Positions 12,590-24,400 of a DNA stretch of 64,000 nt are shown here, piece by piece. A program made the translations under genes and the position numbers. The notes under the pieces are model-generated. The model was not told where the DNA came from. It made no database searches and was given only the letters and a program-made list of their open reading frames with translations. The stretch is from Loxodes magnus. Taxonomy: Eukaryota > Ciliophora > Karyorelictea > Loxodida > Loxodidae. Numbering within the stretch: the first letter of the stretch is position 1; every line of letters begins with the position of its first letter. The stretch lies in NCBI GenBank assembly GCA_946699065.1, contig CAMPDV010001445.1:52278-116277 (forward strand), written 5' to 3'.

Positions 12590-13555
12590 AATATGAAAAT
12601 GTAAATTTTAAATTAAGTTTAAACTTACAGTACTAAGCCTGCTTCTTACAACAACTGTCATTTTTAAATAAATTTAGGATGAAAAAATAAACTTTTAAAT
12701 GAAAAGAGAAAAAGAAAGATGAGGCTTACGAGGTTTTTATTGTAAGGAGGTGTATTCAGTTACATTTCCTATTAGTTATGTAATAAGAAATCCAACATCT
12801 TATCTACAATTCCTTTTAAGGATAATATGGATGCATGAATATAATGAAAATTTGAAGTCGTACACTAGTATAGGAAAGATTAGCTGGATGCAACATTAAA
12901 TATAAAAGGTAAAAACAGAATTTATGACTTCTAAAGCTTTATCGAAAATTAAAAAAAGTGAATCCATAACTGGAAAGCTTAGGAGTAGTATAATATAAAC
13001 TCCTAGGTTTAAAAAGGCTATTCTAAGCCCATTAAGAAATAAATTTATAATATAATATTTTTTAATATCAATCGAAGTTTATCCGTCAACTTAGGTATAA
13101 AACAGATTTATAAGTCGATATTAAAAGGATGAAATCAGAGTAAATGGGCTGATATATACGTCACTATTATGGAAGAGAAACATTTGTTTAGTTAAGGAAT
13201 TTTGCTGGTCTCGTTAGATGATGATATTAAATAGCTTGTGGTTTGAATTCTATTTGATTAACTTTAAAATTTCAAGGCCTTTAGAAGATTTTAAATTTAG
13301 TATTTTTCTTCTCAATTTAAAGCAGTAATTTAGTCTTTAAGGTATAGCAAAATATGCTAATGAACTTGGATTTTAGATAAAAATAGAAATGTAGTTACTA
13401 GCATTTTGTTAAATAGCTTCATTTTAAAAATGACTTGTTTGCTTTAGAATCTTCAAATAATATTTTAATTAGCTAGAAAGTGAAAATTAGTTCACTTTTC
13501 CACTTATGTTTCTTTATGTTCTCATAGAGTTTAAAAGAAGTTATGATAGAGTAAT
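12590..13555. other. Intergenic, no recognised gene
   Basis: A-rich plus strand without a protein frame I can defend. I see no repeats or RNA signatures here. Confidence 0.3.
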
Positions 13556-13559
13556 CTAC

Positions 13560-14240
13560 TTTTTTATTATACTCATTATTACTTTTAATACTTATAACTT
13601 GACCATCTCTCCATCTCCAGCTAGCTTATCTTTCTTTTTCCTATATTAATTTCACCTTAGGAAAAGAAAATATGCCATGGTCGCAAAAATGTACTAATGA
13701 GGATTTTTTTCGATTTAAACCTTTTAATATGCTTTATGATTAAAAAATAGAGTAAGAGAGCTTCTAGAAGTTAAATCTTTAGCTTATTAACTTCAAGTAT
13801 TTTTTTCAATTTTTACTTGAAAATTGATTTATGAATATTTTATACTTTTTAGTTCTATCTTCGCAAACATTTTCATAGAAACGACTAAATTTATATTTAA
13901 TTAGTTGGCATGAATTTCTTATGCGATAAAATGAAGATGATTTTGAGATCTTTTCTTAGATTTTTATTTTCCAATTAAGTTTTTGATCTCTCTAAAGTAA
14001 AACCCAACTCCCTTTTCTTCTATTTTATCCAATTCATTTTCATATCTCATCAACCTTCACTTATCTCATGCTACTCAAATCTATCTTATGTGATATTACC
14101 ATATTTATACTTACATTCCTTACACCATATCAATGTTTATCCATATACACTTAGCTTCTATTTATCTCATAAGACACTTATTCCATCCATTGCTTTTGAA
14201 CTTAATTTAATTATTATCCAAAATACTTTTTTAGCTTCTT
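13560..14240 (-). CDS. Unrecognised protein, minus strand
   Basis: One minus-strand frame gives a convincing composition: SSKAMDGISVLWDKQKLSV, WCKECKYKYGNITQDRFEQH, then WWDMKMNWIKQKKRELGFTL and QLENKNLRKDLKIIF. Several Trp are TGA. No family is recognised. It sits 5' to the B-box/kelch gene on the map and may be a separate gene. Ends are not defined. Confidence 0.35.
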
Positions 14241-14769
14241 CAGAAAATCTCACTTGCAGAACTTAAATTTCAAGATTTAATATCTAAAGAGTGTGTTTTA
14301 TTTAGACAGATGTAGAGTTTAGAGATTTATAGGGCATTAAATTAGTTAAGAAGCTAGATCAAATAATTGTATCTTAGCCTTAGAGAAAAATCTGATATGT
14401 GAAGAGTATTCAGGTCAGAGTTAAGATATCCATCCTAGATAAAAATAAAGCATTTTTAGTCTTAGTATTCAAGAACAAGTATTAAAGACACTTAATCTCA
14501 TAATCATGCAAATATGTAAATTTCAACCTTCGATAGAAAAAAGAAAAATGGTTTATGAAGCAGACTAGTCAAAAAAATAGTTTGAGTAAAAGATTAGAGT
14601 AGATGATTAAGTGCTAGCATGTTATAGAATAAGATTTAAGTTAAGTTAGATAAAACTAATATGTTTAGATTAAAGAGCAGATGTTTAAGAGTTATTCAGA
14701 AATAATCATAGACACATCCATATTTTTGTTCTTTCATCAAAGAAAAATAACTTGCTGTTGAAGTTATAG

Positions 14770-16241
14770 AAATAATTATGACTTTATACATATTAAGGAA
14801 TGTTCCAGCTTCAGTCTTTATCAATATCCTCTGCTATTTCAGTTACTCATTTTCCATCAAAAAGACACATTTTTTTTAACTATTACCATTTTGAAATACG
14901 AGTATAGCTTACTAAGGTAGTTGAACACTGCATGTTCTTGAAGCGAGAGGAAGAGCTTACTCAAATTTGAATCATTAGTTTTGGAATTACGAGTATTAAT
15001 AAATTTCATTTATAACCATTCTCTTTGAGAATCCACCAAAGCTATAAAGCATATCTTCCAAAAATGAGCAACTATGGCTTTCTGAGGGAATAGGATAATC
15101 TGCTATCTCTTTGCTTTTCTTATTACTCAGATCAAATATCTCACATTTTTATTTCGATAATTATCCATCTATTAGGTATATTCCATCTTATCTCATTGCT
15201 AATCCAGTATTTCATCTTTCATAAAGGGATAAGAATTCTTCAGCATTTCTTTTATCAACAAGAGTCAATCTTTAAGTATAGTTCTGTCCTCCTGATACTT
15301 CTACTTTTTAGTTATCTATCTATAAAGCTCTATGATACTGAGTGAAATTGTTCATTTAGATCTATTTATTCTCATTAATCTGACAATAAGTTTCAATCAC
15401 CAACATGCAATCAATATATTCTTGAGAAAAGAGCAAAATTTTGCTTTTACCTTTGGAAGGTATTAATGCCTCAACTCTAAGCTAAATATCTTTAATTTCC
15501 TTTCCAATATACTGAAGTATTCTACTCTTTTATTAAGCTTTCTAAGTAAAATCGTATTTTAAAAGGTAGTCAATTTCTTGCTCTTTTTCTTTTGATACTT
15601 ACTGTATAAATTTAAGGATTTTAGTAGCATTAATAGTTTCATGCACACTTAACTTCTTTTAGTTCTTAGCATTTTACCATGTAGATGATGACTCATCAAC
15701 AAATGAGTTAAAAAGATTCAATTAACTTGCCAGTTATTAAAGATCTTAAGCTAACTATTGCTTTACATTTTAGTCTATGCTGTTCTTTTCAATTAGTTCT
15801 TTACTGATTATCTATGTTCTGTTCTGGATTTTCTTTTCTATCTCCTATAGGTTATTAACTACTTAATCTGTTTTTTTCTTACTTCTTAGTGAGGTTCAAG
15901 ACTATTTATTAATAAGCATTAGACTTAAAATTTTCAAATTTATATAATTACTTAACTCAGTGCTACTGATGTTCCTTCTCTAAGCACTCCTAGCATATTA
16001 GCATTTGACCTTCTAAACAAAAGGCTGAGAAACTAGTTAAATGCTTTTCACAAGCTTTAGGTTCACTCTGCCTTTTTTTCTCTTATTATAAGTATTTATT
16101 GTCAACGTTAGATTAAGACTCTCCTATTGATTTCTAAACCTAACTGTTAAAACATCCTGCTCCTTTTAACTTCCTTCTAAATTATAATCCAACTTCAAAA
16201 GCAATTCTTTAAGCTCTATAAGAGATAGCATCCTTTAACAT
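14770..16241 (-). CDS. B-box zinc finger-coiled coil-kelch protein
   Basis: TRIM/kelch-like protein. The ATG at 16241 opens MLKDAISYRAQRIAFEV. A B-box follows at about residues 67-105: CEKHLTSFSAFCLEGQ, then MLICQECLEKEHQQH (C-x2-H ... C ... C-x2-C-x4-H-x3-H). Next is a long coiled coil (QVVNNLQEIEKKIQNRT, ..SIDQNVKQQLAQDLQQLAS). The C-terminal half carries kelch motifs, clearest at LYSFGGFSKRMVINEIYQYS and FEQALPLASRTCSVQL near 15.05-14.9 kb. No RING precedes the B-box, so ligase activity is not implied. The stop is not fixed and the left end is approximate. Function is inferred only as protein-protein interaction. Confidence 0.7.
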
Positions 16242-16244
16242 TTT

Positions 16245-17865
16245 TATTATTCTATAAAAAATCTAGATATTTAATGCTAAATTAACCTTATAAATTACTA
16301 TTTTCACTAGATTCTTAAACATTATTTTAAACTAACTATCTCTACCTTTACTATCTTCCCTTTAGATCTAAACTTATCTTTCTTAACTTCTTAGAAGCAT
16401 TTAGCTTGGCTATTAAGACTCTTAAAGACTGTCTCTTCTTTTCTCTTCCTTTGCTATGCTGTTTAATATACTATGCTGGTATAGGCTTTTATAAGCTTTG
16501 TATGTAATAGGTTTTAATAGTGAGTTACTAGACTCTTACCTTAGAGCTAAGTATCATATTTATAGTCTTATGTTGTTGCTTAATGTATTTATCAGAATTA
16601 TGCTGTTCATATCTTATCCTTATATATGATGATTTGCTGATAACACAGATTTATATATATGCTTTTATTTATTTTCTGGTTAAGGATAGGGAAACGTGTT
16701 AATAAGGAGATAGAAAGACTTTAGATGGGATAGTGATTGCCTGTAGGTATCAAATCTCTGTCTTATGAAGGGTAACGGAATTAGCTTGTATTATTAAAGC
16801 GAAAGGAGAAAGAAGAAACAGGCTAGATTGTATAAATAGGGTTGAAGATAATCCTTTAAAGAGCTTGAAAAAAGAAATAAGGTGTAAAGTATTAAGCGGA
16901 TGGAGTTTTCAAAAAAAAAGGATCTGAAAGCGTTTAGCTTCTTATATAGCATCAATCCCTCATTTTTGTCTTTAGATTACTGCTAAGATACTTTGATAGC
17001 CATACGTTTAATAATACCTTACTCCTCAATTTCGAGATATCCTATTAACTTATTTAAATTAGCTGTCTTACCCACAATGATAGAAATGGGATTCCAGTGT
17101 AAAAAGTAAATCATCAATAGCAGAATTTCCAGTTATAAGCTTTTATACATAGTAAGTGAATATCGTAAGACTGATGCGAATTCTCTAAAGCACAAAGTAA
17201 AGCTATAATAACTTGAAAATCAATTTCCTGATTTTAATGCATGAGACATTGAAGAATCTAACTTATGAAGCGTTAAATTAATTAAGATAAATGTCTCCGT
17301 CAATTTCTTTAATTCTGGGAAATTTAATTTCCCATAAAGTAAAATAGAAGGAATTTAATACAAAGCTTATGAAAAATGAGCAACTTTTTATAATCTTTAA
17401 ATGAAGAAAATAAAACAAAAAATTAGTAGATCGGAAGAGAAAATCTGAAAAAATCAGCTTCAATGAATATAAAACTCATAATGTCCACAAAAGCGATAAC
17501 TGAAAATTATTTTTTGAGTATCACATGATTGTTGAAAGAAAGTAATGCTAATGTAAAAATATCAATTATAGATCTTTGATGATACAGAAACTGATGGAAA
17601 ATTATTTCTTCAAAAGAAGAATATTAAAGGAGGACTAAGGGACGTTCTTCTGTGATCACTAATTTTGAAATTAGTGATGCAATCTAAAAAAACACCAAAT
17701 TAATTAGTACTTATGCCAGAGAATTGAACTAAAGAAAGAAAAGCCTTTAGTCAATATATCACCCAATATGTATGTGAATACCATATATATCGTGAAAGGC
17801 TTTTTATCATATCTATATATATAATATATAAAAGGTTTCACATTTTAAATATAACCAAAATGTTG
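16245..17865. other. No recognised gene
   Basis: Mixed strand composition. Short stretches look coding on either strand (for example an A-rich plus strand at 17.2-17.7 kb), but none gives a recognisable domain or defensible limits. Confidence 0.3.
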
Positions 17866-17869
17866 AAAT

Positions 17870-18262
17870 TCAATAGTCGTATCAAAGCGAATGGCCAAAT
17901 ATAAGTAACTAATTTTCAGCTTTTTGCTTGTCTTTCTCATTTTATAGTATTTTTCTCCAGTCCGTTACTTCTTAGAATTATATTAGAGATATTAAGCTTG
18001 CTAGGCTCATTAGAATGTATACAATGAAATTCCTTGTCATTGAATTTATTCTTTTATCACTCTTGTGGAAAATATTCCAAACAAACCTGCTAAGCTAAAT
18101 GATCCAAAGAAAAGAGAGTAAATTTTTAATCCTGTCTCCGGTCCAAAAATTTTTAAGGTCACAGTCGGCATTAAAACAAAATGTGCTCCTAAGCAAACCA
18201 TTGAGCATATAACTCATATCATGTACATTATTTTGTACTTTACTATATATTTTTTAAAACCG
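17870..18262 (-). pseudogene. C-terminal part of an MFS transporter, cut by the element boundary
   Basis: Reads in one minus-strand frame as the end of a major facilitator transporter. GAHFVLMPTVTLKIFGPETG and SLFFGSFSLAGLFGIFSTRV resemble the late helices of the monocarboxylate/oxalate-formate group. They are followed by a last span (SLASLISLI) and a charged tail (DWRKILQNEKDKQ). The upstream part is missing: the alignable sequence stops within about 20 bp of the outer end of the inverted repeat at 18271. A second copy at 45.9-46.6 kb keeps more upstream sequence. A small length difference between the two copies lies near the tail, so the stop is not fixed. Confidence 0.65.
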
Positions 18263-18429
18263 CCATAGTTGTTCGAAGGTGAACAACAAGGTCATCTTCA
18301 TCAGAGGTTGGGGAAGTTAAGTACCCATAATTGACACATGTCATCCTCTGCTTTGGTGATGCAATGAGACACAATCCTGCCATGTCCTTGGACCTCCAGC
18401 AAGTATTAAAGATTACGAGTATTCTAAAA

Positions 18430-18585
18430 TTATATCAGTATTGAGCATTTTTATCAGTATTGAATAATTATACCAGTATTGAACATTTTTATCAGTACTG
18501 AATAATTATACCAGTATTGAACAAGATTTATCAGTATCTGATAATTTTATCAGTAACAAACATTCTGTCAGTATGAAACATTTTT
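18430..18585 (+). repeat. Subterminal array of ~19-bp iteron-like units
   Basis: About eight direct units of the form (T)ATCAGTATTGAACATTTTT / ACCAGTATTGAATAATTAT follow each other at 18-20 bp spacing. The right terminal repeat carries about seven units in inverted orientation (32530-32655). Arrays of this kind often bind a transposase or replication protein; that role is inferred. Confidence 0.75.
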
Positions 18586-18590
18586 TTTTA

Positions 18591-18624
18591 AGAGCTGCGC
18601 ACCAACGAGAGTGCTACGCGCTCT
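18591..18624 (+). repeat. 34-nt hairpin module, copy 1
   Basis: AGAGC pairs with GCTCT, GCG with CGC and CAC with GTG, enclosing a CAACGAGA loop, with bulges T and CTA. It is the most GC-rich part of the terminal repeat. Copies lie at 32493-32526 (inverted), 37635-37668 (inverted) and 54284-54316 (same orientation). Confidence 0.85.
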
Positions 18625-18659
18625 ATAATCAAATTTATTTATTTATTTCTTTTTTATAA

Positions 18660-19329
18660 ATTTTTAGTCAATCTCACTTTTCCTTATAATTTAAATCGCT
18701 GAGCAAAAATATTTACAAAATATTTACAAAATTTTTACAATTTTTCTTTCATTTCTTATCTCTCATTTTTTAATTTATATTTTTTAGCAATTTCTACTCT
18801 TTTACTTTTCTTTTCTTTTACTCTTCTTTTTATTGCTTCTCCAATCTGAGCACACTCTCTTCTCTTTTCCTTTTTTTTTCTCTTTCTACTCTTCATTCTT
18901 TCCGTTTTACTTTACTTTCAAACTTTTCATTGCTTTTAACTCTTAAGCTTTTAATAGTTCACTAAACATATATGAAATATCTTATATTCAGTTTTATTTA
19001 GAACTTTCACATTTCATATCTATTTTAAATACTAAAAAAAGCTAATTAAAATTACTAGCTCATTGAACTAATTACCTATATAAAATATTTTACATTTATG
19101 CTTATAATATTTCTCTTCTTTGTCTCATAAAATTTCCCATATTAATTAAAATAATATTTCCTTCAATAAATCATATGAAATTAATTTAATTTCATCTTAA
19201 ATAAATATATAACTAAAAACATCTCTATACGTTAATTTTTTAATTTATTAATATAAAAGCATTAATAAATTTATTTGATAAAAGCATTTATTTTCTTTTC
19301 AAATTTATTATTAAATTAATACTTTTATT
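18660..19329 (-). other. 3' tail of kinase-MORN 1, shared with the kinase-MORN 3 tail
   Basis: T-rich on the plus strand. The reverse complement of about 18660-18960 resembles 57.88-58.11 kb, sharing GAAATTGTAAAAATTT, GTTCAGCGATT and a K/R-rich frame. It therefore belongs to the kinase-MORN unit rather than to the inverted repeat. Any coding value is uncertain. Confidence 0.45.
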
Positions 19330-21142
19330 AGAGTTCCCTTTTGTTAAATTTCCATTTAACACTTGCCATTAAAACATTAATATGCATCTTATCTTGTTCT
19401 TTTATCTTCTGTCCAATCTCCCTCATATATATCGCCATTATTGCAATAATATGTTCCTTTGCCTTATTTTTTATTATTTACGAATTACCCTTCGTATCTA
19501 TCTCCATTTGCATATTTTCAAGCTCCATATCCTGTTATCTAGTCTTCTTACCAATCTCCTTCGTATATATCACCATTACTCTGATAATAAATTCCTTTGC
19601 CTTACCTTTTACCATTTAATCATTATCCTTCATATATAGTACCAACTACACTTTTTTAAACTCCAAATCCTGTACTCTTATCTTCTACCCAATCTCCTTC
19701 ATAAATATCATCATTATTACAATAAAAAGTTCCTTTGCCTTATTTTTTTCCATTTAATCATTATCCTTCATATCTATCTCCATTTGTATATTTAAAAACT
19801 CCATATCCTATTCTCTTATTTATAATCAATCTCCTTCGTAAATATTACCATTTTTATAATATTTAGTTCCTTTGCCTTATTTTTTATCATTTAATCAATT
19901 TCCTTCGTATCTATTTCCGCTTGAATATTTAATAAAACCATATCCTGTTATCTAATCTTCTCACCAATCACCTTCGTAAATAGTACCATCTTTTTAATAT
20001 TATGTTCCTTTGCCTTATTTTTTTCCATTAAATCATTGTCCTTCGTATCTAGTTCCATTTAAGGATTAAAAAATTCCATATCCTGTTCTCTTGCCTTCTT
20101 ATCAATCTCCTTCGTAACTATTACCATTTATGTAATAATAAGTTCCTTTACCTTATCTTTTTCCATTGATTGTTCACCCCTTATATCTATCACCATTCTT
20201 ATACTTTATTTCTTCTTCTACTTTTTAAATAGATAAATCTTAAATTTGTGCTTTATCCTCTTCCTTTACTTATAAGTGAGATATTTTTGCTATACTCTTC
20301 ATTTGTTCAAAGATATTAAACTTTGACTTTCCTTCTAACAGTTTTTTCTATAAAAATTACAAATTTATTCTCTACTAAGCTTCATCTCTCAAACACTCCA
20401 ATATACACTATCTATACTCTTAAGGAAAGTCTGAGCACATTTATTCTCTTTCTCCACTCTTCACTTCCTCCATAACAAAATTTTCTACCACTTTCGCATA
20501 TAATAATCTTCTCTCAGCTATCTCTCACATGATAATTCCCAACGCATATATATCAGATTAAAAGCTAAATTCCGGTCTCGTCCTAAATAATTCTGGTGCC
20601 ATTCAATATAATAATTCTTTTTATTAATTGCTTCCCTACTAAAATATTTTTTATCTAGATACTAATTTTTATTTTGATAAGCCAAAGTCGCATATTTTTG
20701 CTTTTTAGTTTCTATCCAATAAAACATTAGGACTTTTCAAGTCTCTATGTACTATCCCTTTTCCATGAATGTATTTCAATCCTTCTACTATATCTAAAGT
20801 TATCTAATACCTTTTATTTCAATTTATCTCTTCATTACTATATAACAAATTGGATAAAGATTGATGCATTAACTCTATTACCAAACTTGTTGGAGAAATA
20901 CAGTATCCATATAGCCTAACCACGTTCGTATGCTTCATCTATGACATTATTTACAATTCAGTCTCCAACTCTATCTAAGCATTATAAGTCAGATTCTCTT
21001 CATAGAATTCTTTTATCGCTACATCATTAACTTAATTCCATTTTCCAGCATATACCACTCCAAAGCTTCCTTACCCTAATAGTTTTACCTTTTATAATTT
21101 TTCATAAGGAATTATAATTCCCTACTAACTGGTAGTTCCCAT
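19330..21142 (-). CDS. Kinase-MORN protein 1 (TKL-type kinase + MORN repeats), probably broken
   Basis: The ATG at 21142 opens MGTTSQQGIIIPYEKLQ. The kinase domain is complete: [13 protein letters not shown] (glycine loop), VAIKEFY (catalytic Lys), [42 protein letters not shown], then CPQEY-like ..CILECLRDEAQQR. A charged linker leads to 23-residue MORN repeats (NGD.YEGDW...G.G). HRDLKSPNV and DFGLSK place it near the tyrosine kinase-like group. MORN repeats often bind membrane phospholipids or junction proteins, so membrane-associated signalling is likely. Near 19.835 kb one base appears missing after a GDW, shifting the MORN frame, so this copy may be a pseudogene. It lies next to the left terminal repeat. 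Confidence 0.75.
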
Positions 21143-21471
21143 ATTATAATATCTTAAATAAATTGAGTTAAATATTTTAAGATTTAAACAAAAACTCTTA
21201 ACTTAATATTTAATTAAACTACTTTAGATTAAAGCAAATAATATACATAATTTAAAATGATAAAATCCAAAATTATATTAAAAGCTTTAATTCACATCAA
21301 ATAATGAAGCTAAATTTTGAGTTTTATAGAAAATAGTTAGATATAATAAAGCTAAAAGATATTAGGAGATTTATAAGAATTATAATAATATCATTTAATA
21401 TGTCTTTACTATATTTTCATATAGATAATAAAACTGTTTATTTTACATCTAATTCATCATTCCTATTTTAT

Positions 21472-24400
21472 TCATTGCTCATGTTCTTTTTCTTCTTGCT
21501 CTTGTTCTTCTCCTTATACTGCTACAACTTTATCCAAATCGTTCTGCCACTGTAGTATTTCCTCATTCCACTATAGGATTTCAATTCTTCTCTTCAATAA
21601 TTGTTAATGGAAGCTTTTAATTCTAAAATCTATTTCTCTTAGCTGTTTTTAAGTAGGGAAATTAAGAGTAAGATAACTTTAATTATATGTTAACATTTTT
21701 ATTAGGTCGTAATTTTTAAAATCTTTAAATTCCTAAATTAGATCTTGCAGAGCTTCACATGATTCAATATGAACAAAGCTATCTAATTCTCCACATATGC
21801 AAATCTCAGAGTATTTGATTTTGAAGTGTCTTTGTTATAAGTCGTATTAGAAATGATAGCAAAAGGTTCTAAATTTATAAATAGAAATTATTTCTCTAAT
21901 CATAAATTTATTTAGTTTCGTATATGTATAAAATGGAAACTATCTTGTTTCTTTATTAATATCTTCAAAGTAAAAGTGTGCAGTTTACATTGATCTCATC
22001 TTTTCTGTAGCATCTTAAAAGAACTTCTCTTAGATTTTGTTATAAGCTTTACTCAAAAATAATTTGCTGTCTTCAATATTCTATACATCTATTTCAAAAA
22101 GTTAAGTTAATTTCTCCAAGTTTTTAAAATATTTCAGATTAGCTATTTTTGTTTTGTTAAATAAAAAGGTAATATCAGAGTCAGGATTTGTTTATGTTTC
22201 TTATCATAATTTTACGTAAAACTTTAAATATCTCATTGCTATGTAGTACTCAAAAGGTAGTCAGTTCAAATCAATAAAGTATGATTCATTAAACATTGAA
22301 TTTGGACTTTAGAATGCATATCTTGCTACTTTTCTTTAACTAGTATGTATGTCTTTCTTTATTTTTCCAATGCCCCTTAAAATCGTCCATTGAATAACTT
22401 CTGAGCCATATTCTGCTTTAGGGAGTAAAAAGACTTGAAAAATCTACTTAAAGTTGTAAGGAGTGATATTCTAATATTTGGACAATTATATCAAGGATTC
22501 ATTAACACATTTCTTATATTTTTACACTATTTCTTTGCAATGGACTTTATAATATTAGTTTTCATGGAAAGTATATCCTAAATAAGTTATCCTCTTAGAT
22601 CTTTTAATTTCTTAATTATTCAAACTTATGTTAACATTAATGTCTTCTTGTTTTTAATTCTTAGTTTTAAACCATATAAACTCACACTTACTAACATTTA
22701 TGCTCAGTTTTACTCATCCAAATACTTTACACGTTGCTTTAATCAATAGATTCATATTATCTTCATTGGAAATCAATAATAAATCATCTGCCCAAGCTTT
22801 AGTAACAAATATGCGTCCACAGATTTTAAAGCCAAATCGTTTTTAATAAGTTTCTAAGTACCTGATAACAATATCGTAGAATATAATAGCTAGAACTGGA
22901 CCATGGGAACTTCCTTACAATATTCCATTACTATATTATAAATTTCTTGAAAGAGTACCATCTAAAATGAATCTAATATCTAGATTAAGATAAAATGATT
23001 CGAAGCAGTTTATTAGGGCAAGAGGTAGTTTTATTCTGCGTAAATGATGAAACAATAATCTTCTGTTAATAGTGTCAAACATCTTTTCTACATCTATAAG
23101 AGTTGTAAGTAAGTGCTTTTATTTCCCCCATCTTTTGTGTAAATCAATAATTGATTATAAAGTTCAGACATGATGCATTGTTTGTCTACTCTTTAGAAAT
23201 CCTTATTAAGAGGGGTATAATTTTACGCTAATAAATATACCCATAGAGTCTTTAAGTTAGTACTTTATCATATATTTTTAAAATTACATTTATGAGCGCA
23301 ATTGGTCTTCAATTTTTTCAATCGCTCTTTGATCCTTTCTTGTAAATTGGAAGAATTCTTACTTATTTAAGTTAATCAGGTATTTTTTACTTTCTCAACA
23401 TATTATTAATGAACTTTAACAATACAAAATGAAATTCCTTATTAGCGTATTTAATAAGTTCTGCTTTTATGCCATCTGCTCCTGATGATTTATTATTCGC
23501 TAGTCCTTTTATGGTTTCCTGAATTTCTTTAAAACTAATAAGATCTAATCCTTACAAATAAGAAGCCTATTATTCTTTTACAAAGGTACAACTTTTGAAA
23601 ATATTATCAATCCTTTAATTGCTGCTTTTTAGTTCTTCTTCATCAATAATCTTATGTTTGTCAAAAACATTACTTTCCCAATTATTAATAAATTAAGCAA
23701 ATTCTTCTTGATCCATATGCATATAATTTCTTTTCCTAGGGTTTAAAAGTTTCCTTGCTTATTTAAACATTTTTTAAGGAGACTAATTCATTAATTCTCT
23801 ATTTTTCTTAGCCTATTTTTACTTATATTATAAGTAATTACGTTTATATCTATTAAATTTTTTTGTTTTTGCTTATGCTAGCTATATTACTTCTTGATTT
23901 GCTCTTCCCTGCTATATTAACGCATTTTAATAAGCTATTTATGCTTATTTGGCAGCATTAAAACTATTGATTATCCTTCAAGGAAGTTTATTATAATTAG
24001 TATTTTAAAGAACTTATCCAAGTACCAGATTAGCATTATTATAGAGAATTTGCAGAATATAATTGTATTAATCTTCTAAGTTATTTTCTTCAATTGCTTC
24101 AAAGCCAACTAAACATCCGTTAAATTTATCCTAATATTCTTCTCTTATTATCATATTTTATAGTTTCTATATCTTAAATTTAACTCTAGGAGCAAGTATT
24201 GGCGGGTCTCTATTAATGTTTTAAGTATGTAACTATAGTAAAATTGGGAAGTGATCTGTGTCAAGTCCACTACTAGGTAAAGTTATAAAGTTAGAGAATT
24301 GATTGATGTTAATATGATAATTAGATATAACATAATCATTGCAATAAGTTCTATAATTAGCCCTACTTCTAAAAGTATCGAAAATAGGATTGTTAATTAT

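Larger units (their letters stand above)
18271..18650 (+). repeat. Left terminal inverted repeat
   Basis: Order read inward: GTTCGAAGGTGAA; an outer module with CATCTTCATCAGAGGTTGGG, GTACCCATAATTGAC and CCTCTGCTTTGG; ATTACGAGTATTCT; a tandem array; the hairpin; and an AT-rich tail. It aligns with the right end over nearly its full length, differing by scattered substitutions and about one array unit. Confidence 0.85.

Noticed and set aside
18430-18585. CRISPR-like array
   Set aside because: Units of ~19 bp follow each other without unique spacers, in a eukaryotic AT-rich context.
18591-18624. The hairpin module resembles pieces of a tRNA (..CTCGTTGGTGCGCAG.. on the minus strand)
   Set aside because: The order would have to be circularly permuted, there is no T-loop or anticodon arm, and four copies sit at element ends. 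A repeat-end hairpin explains it better.
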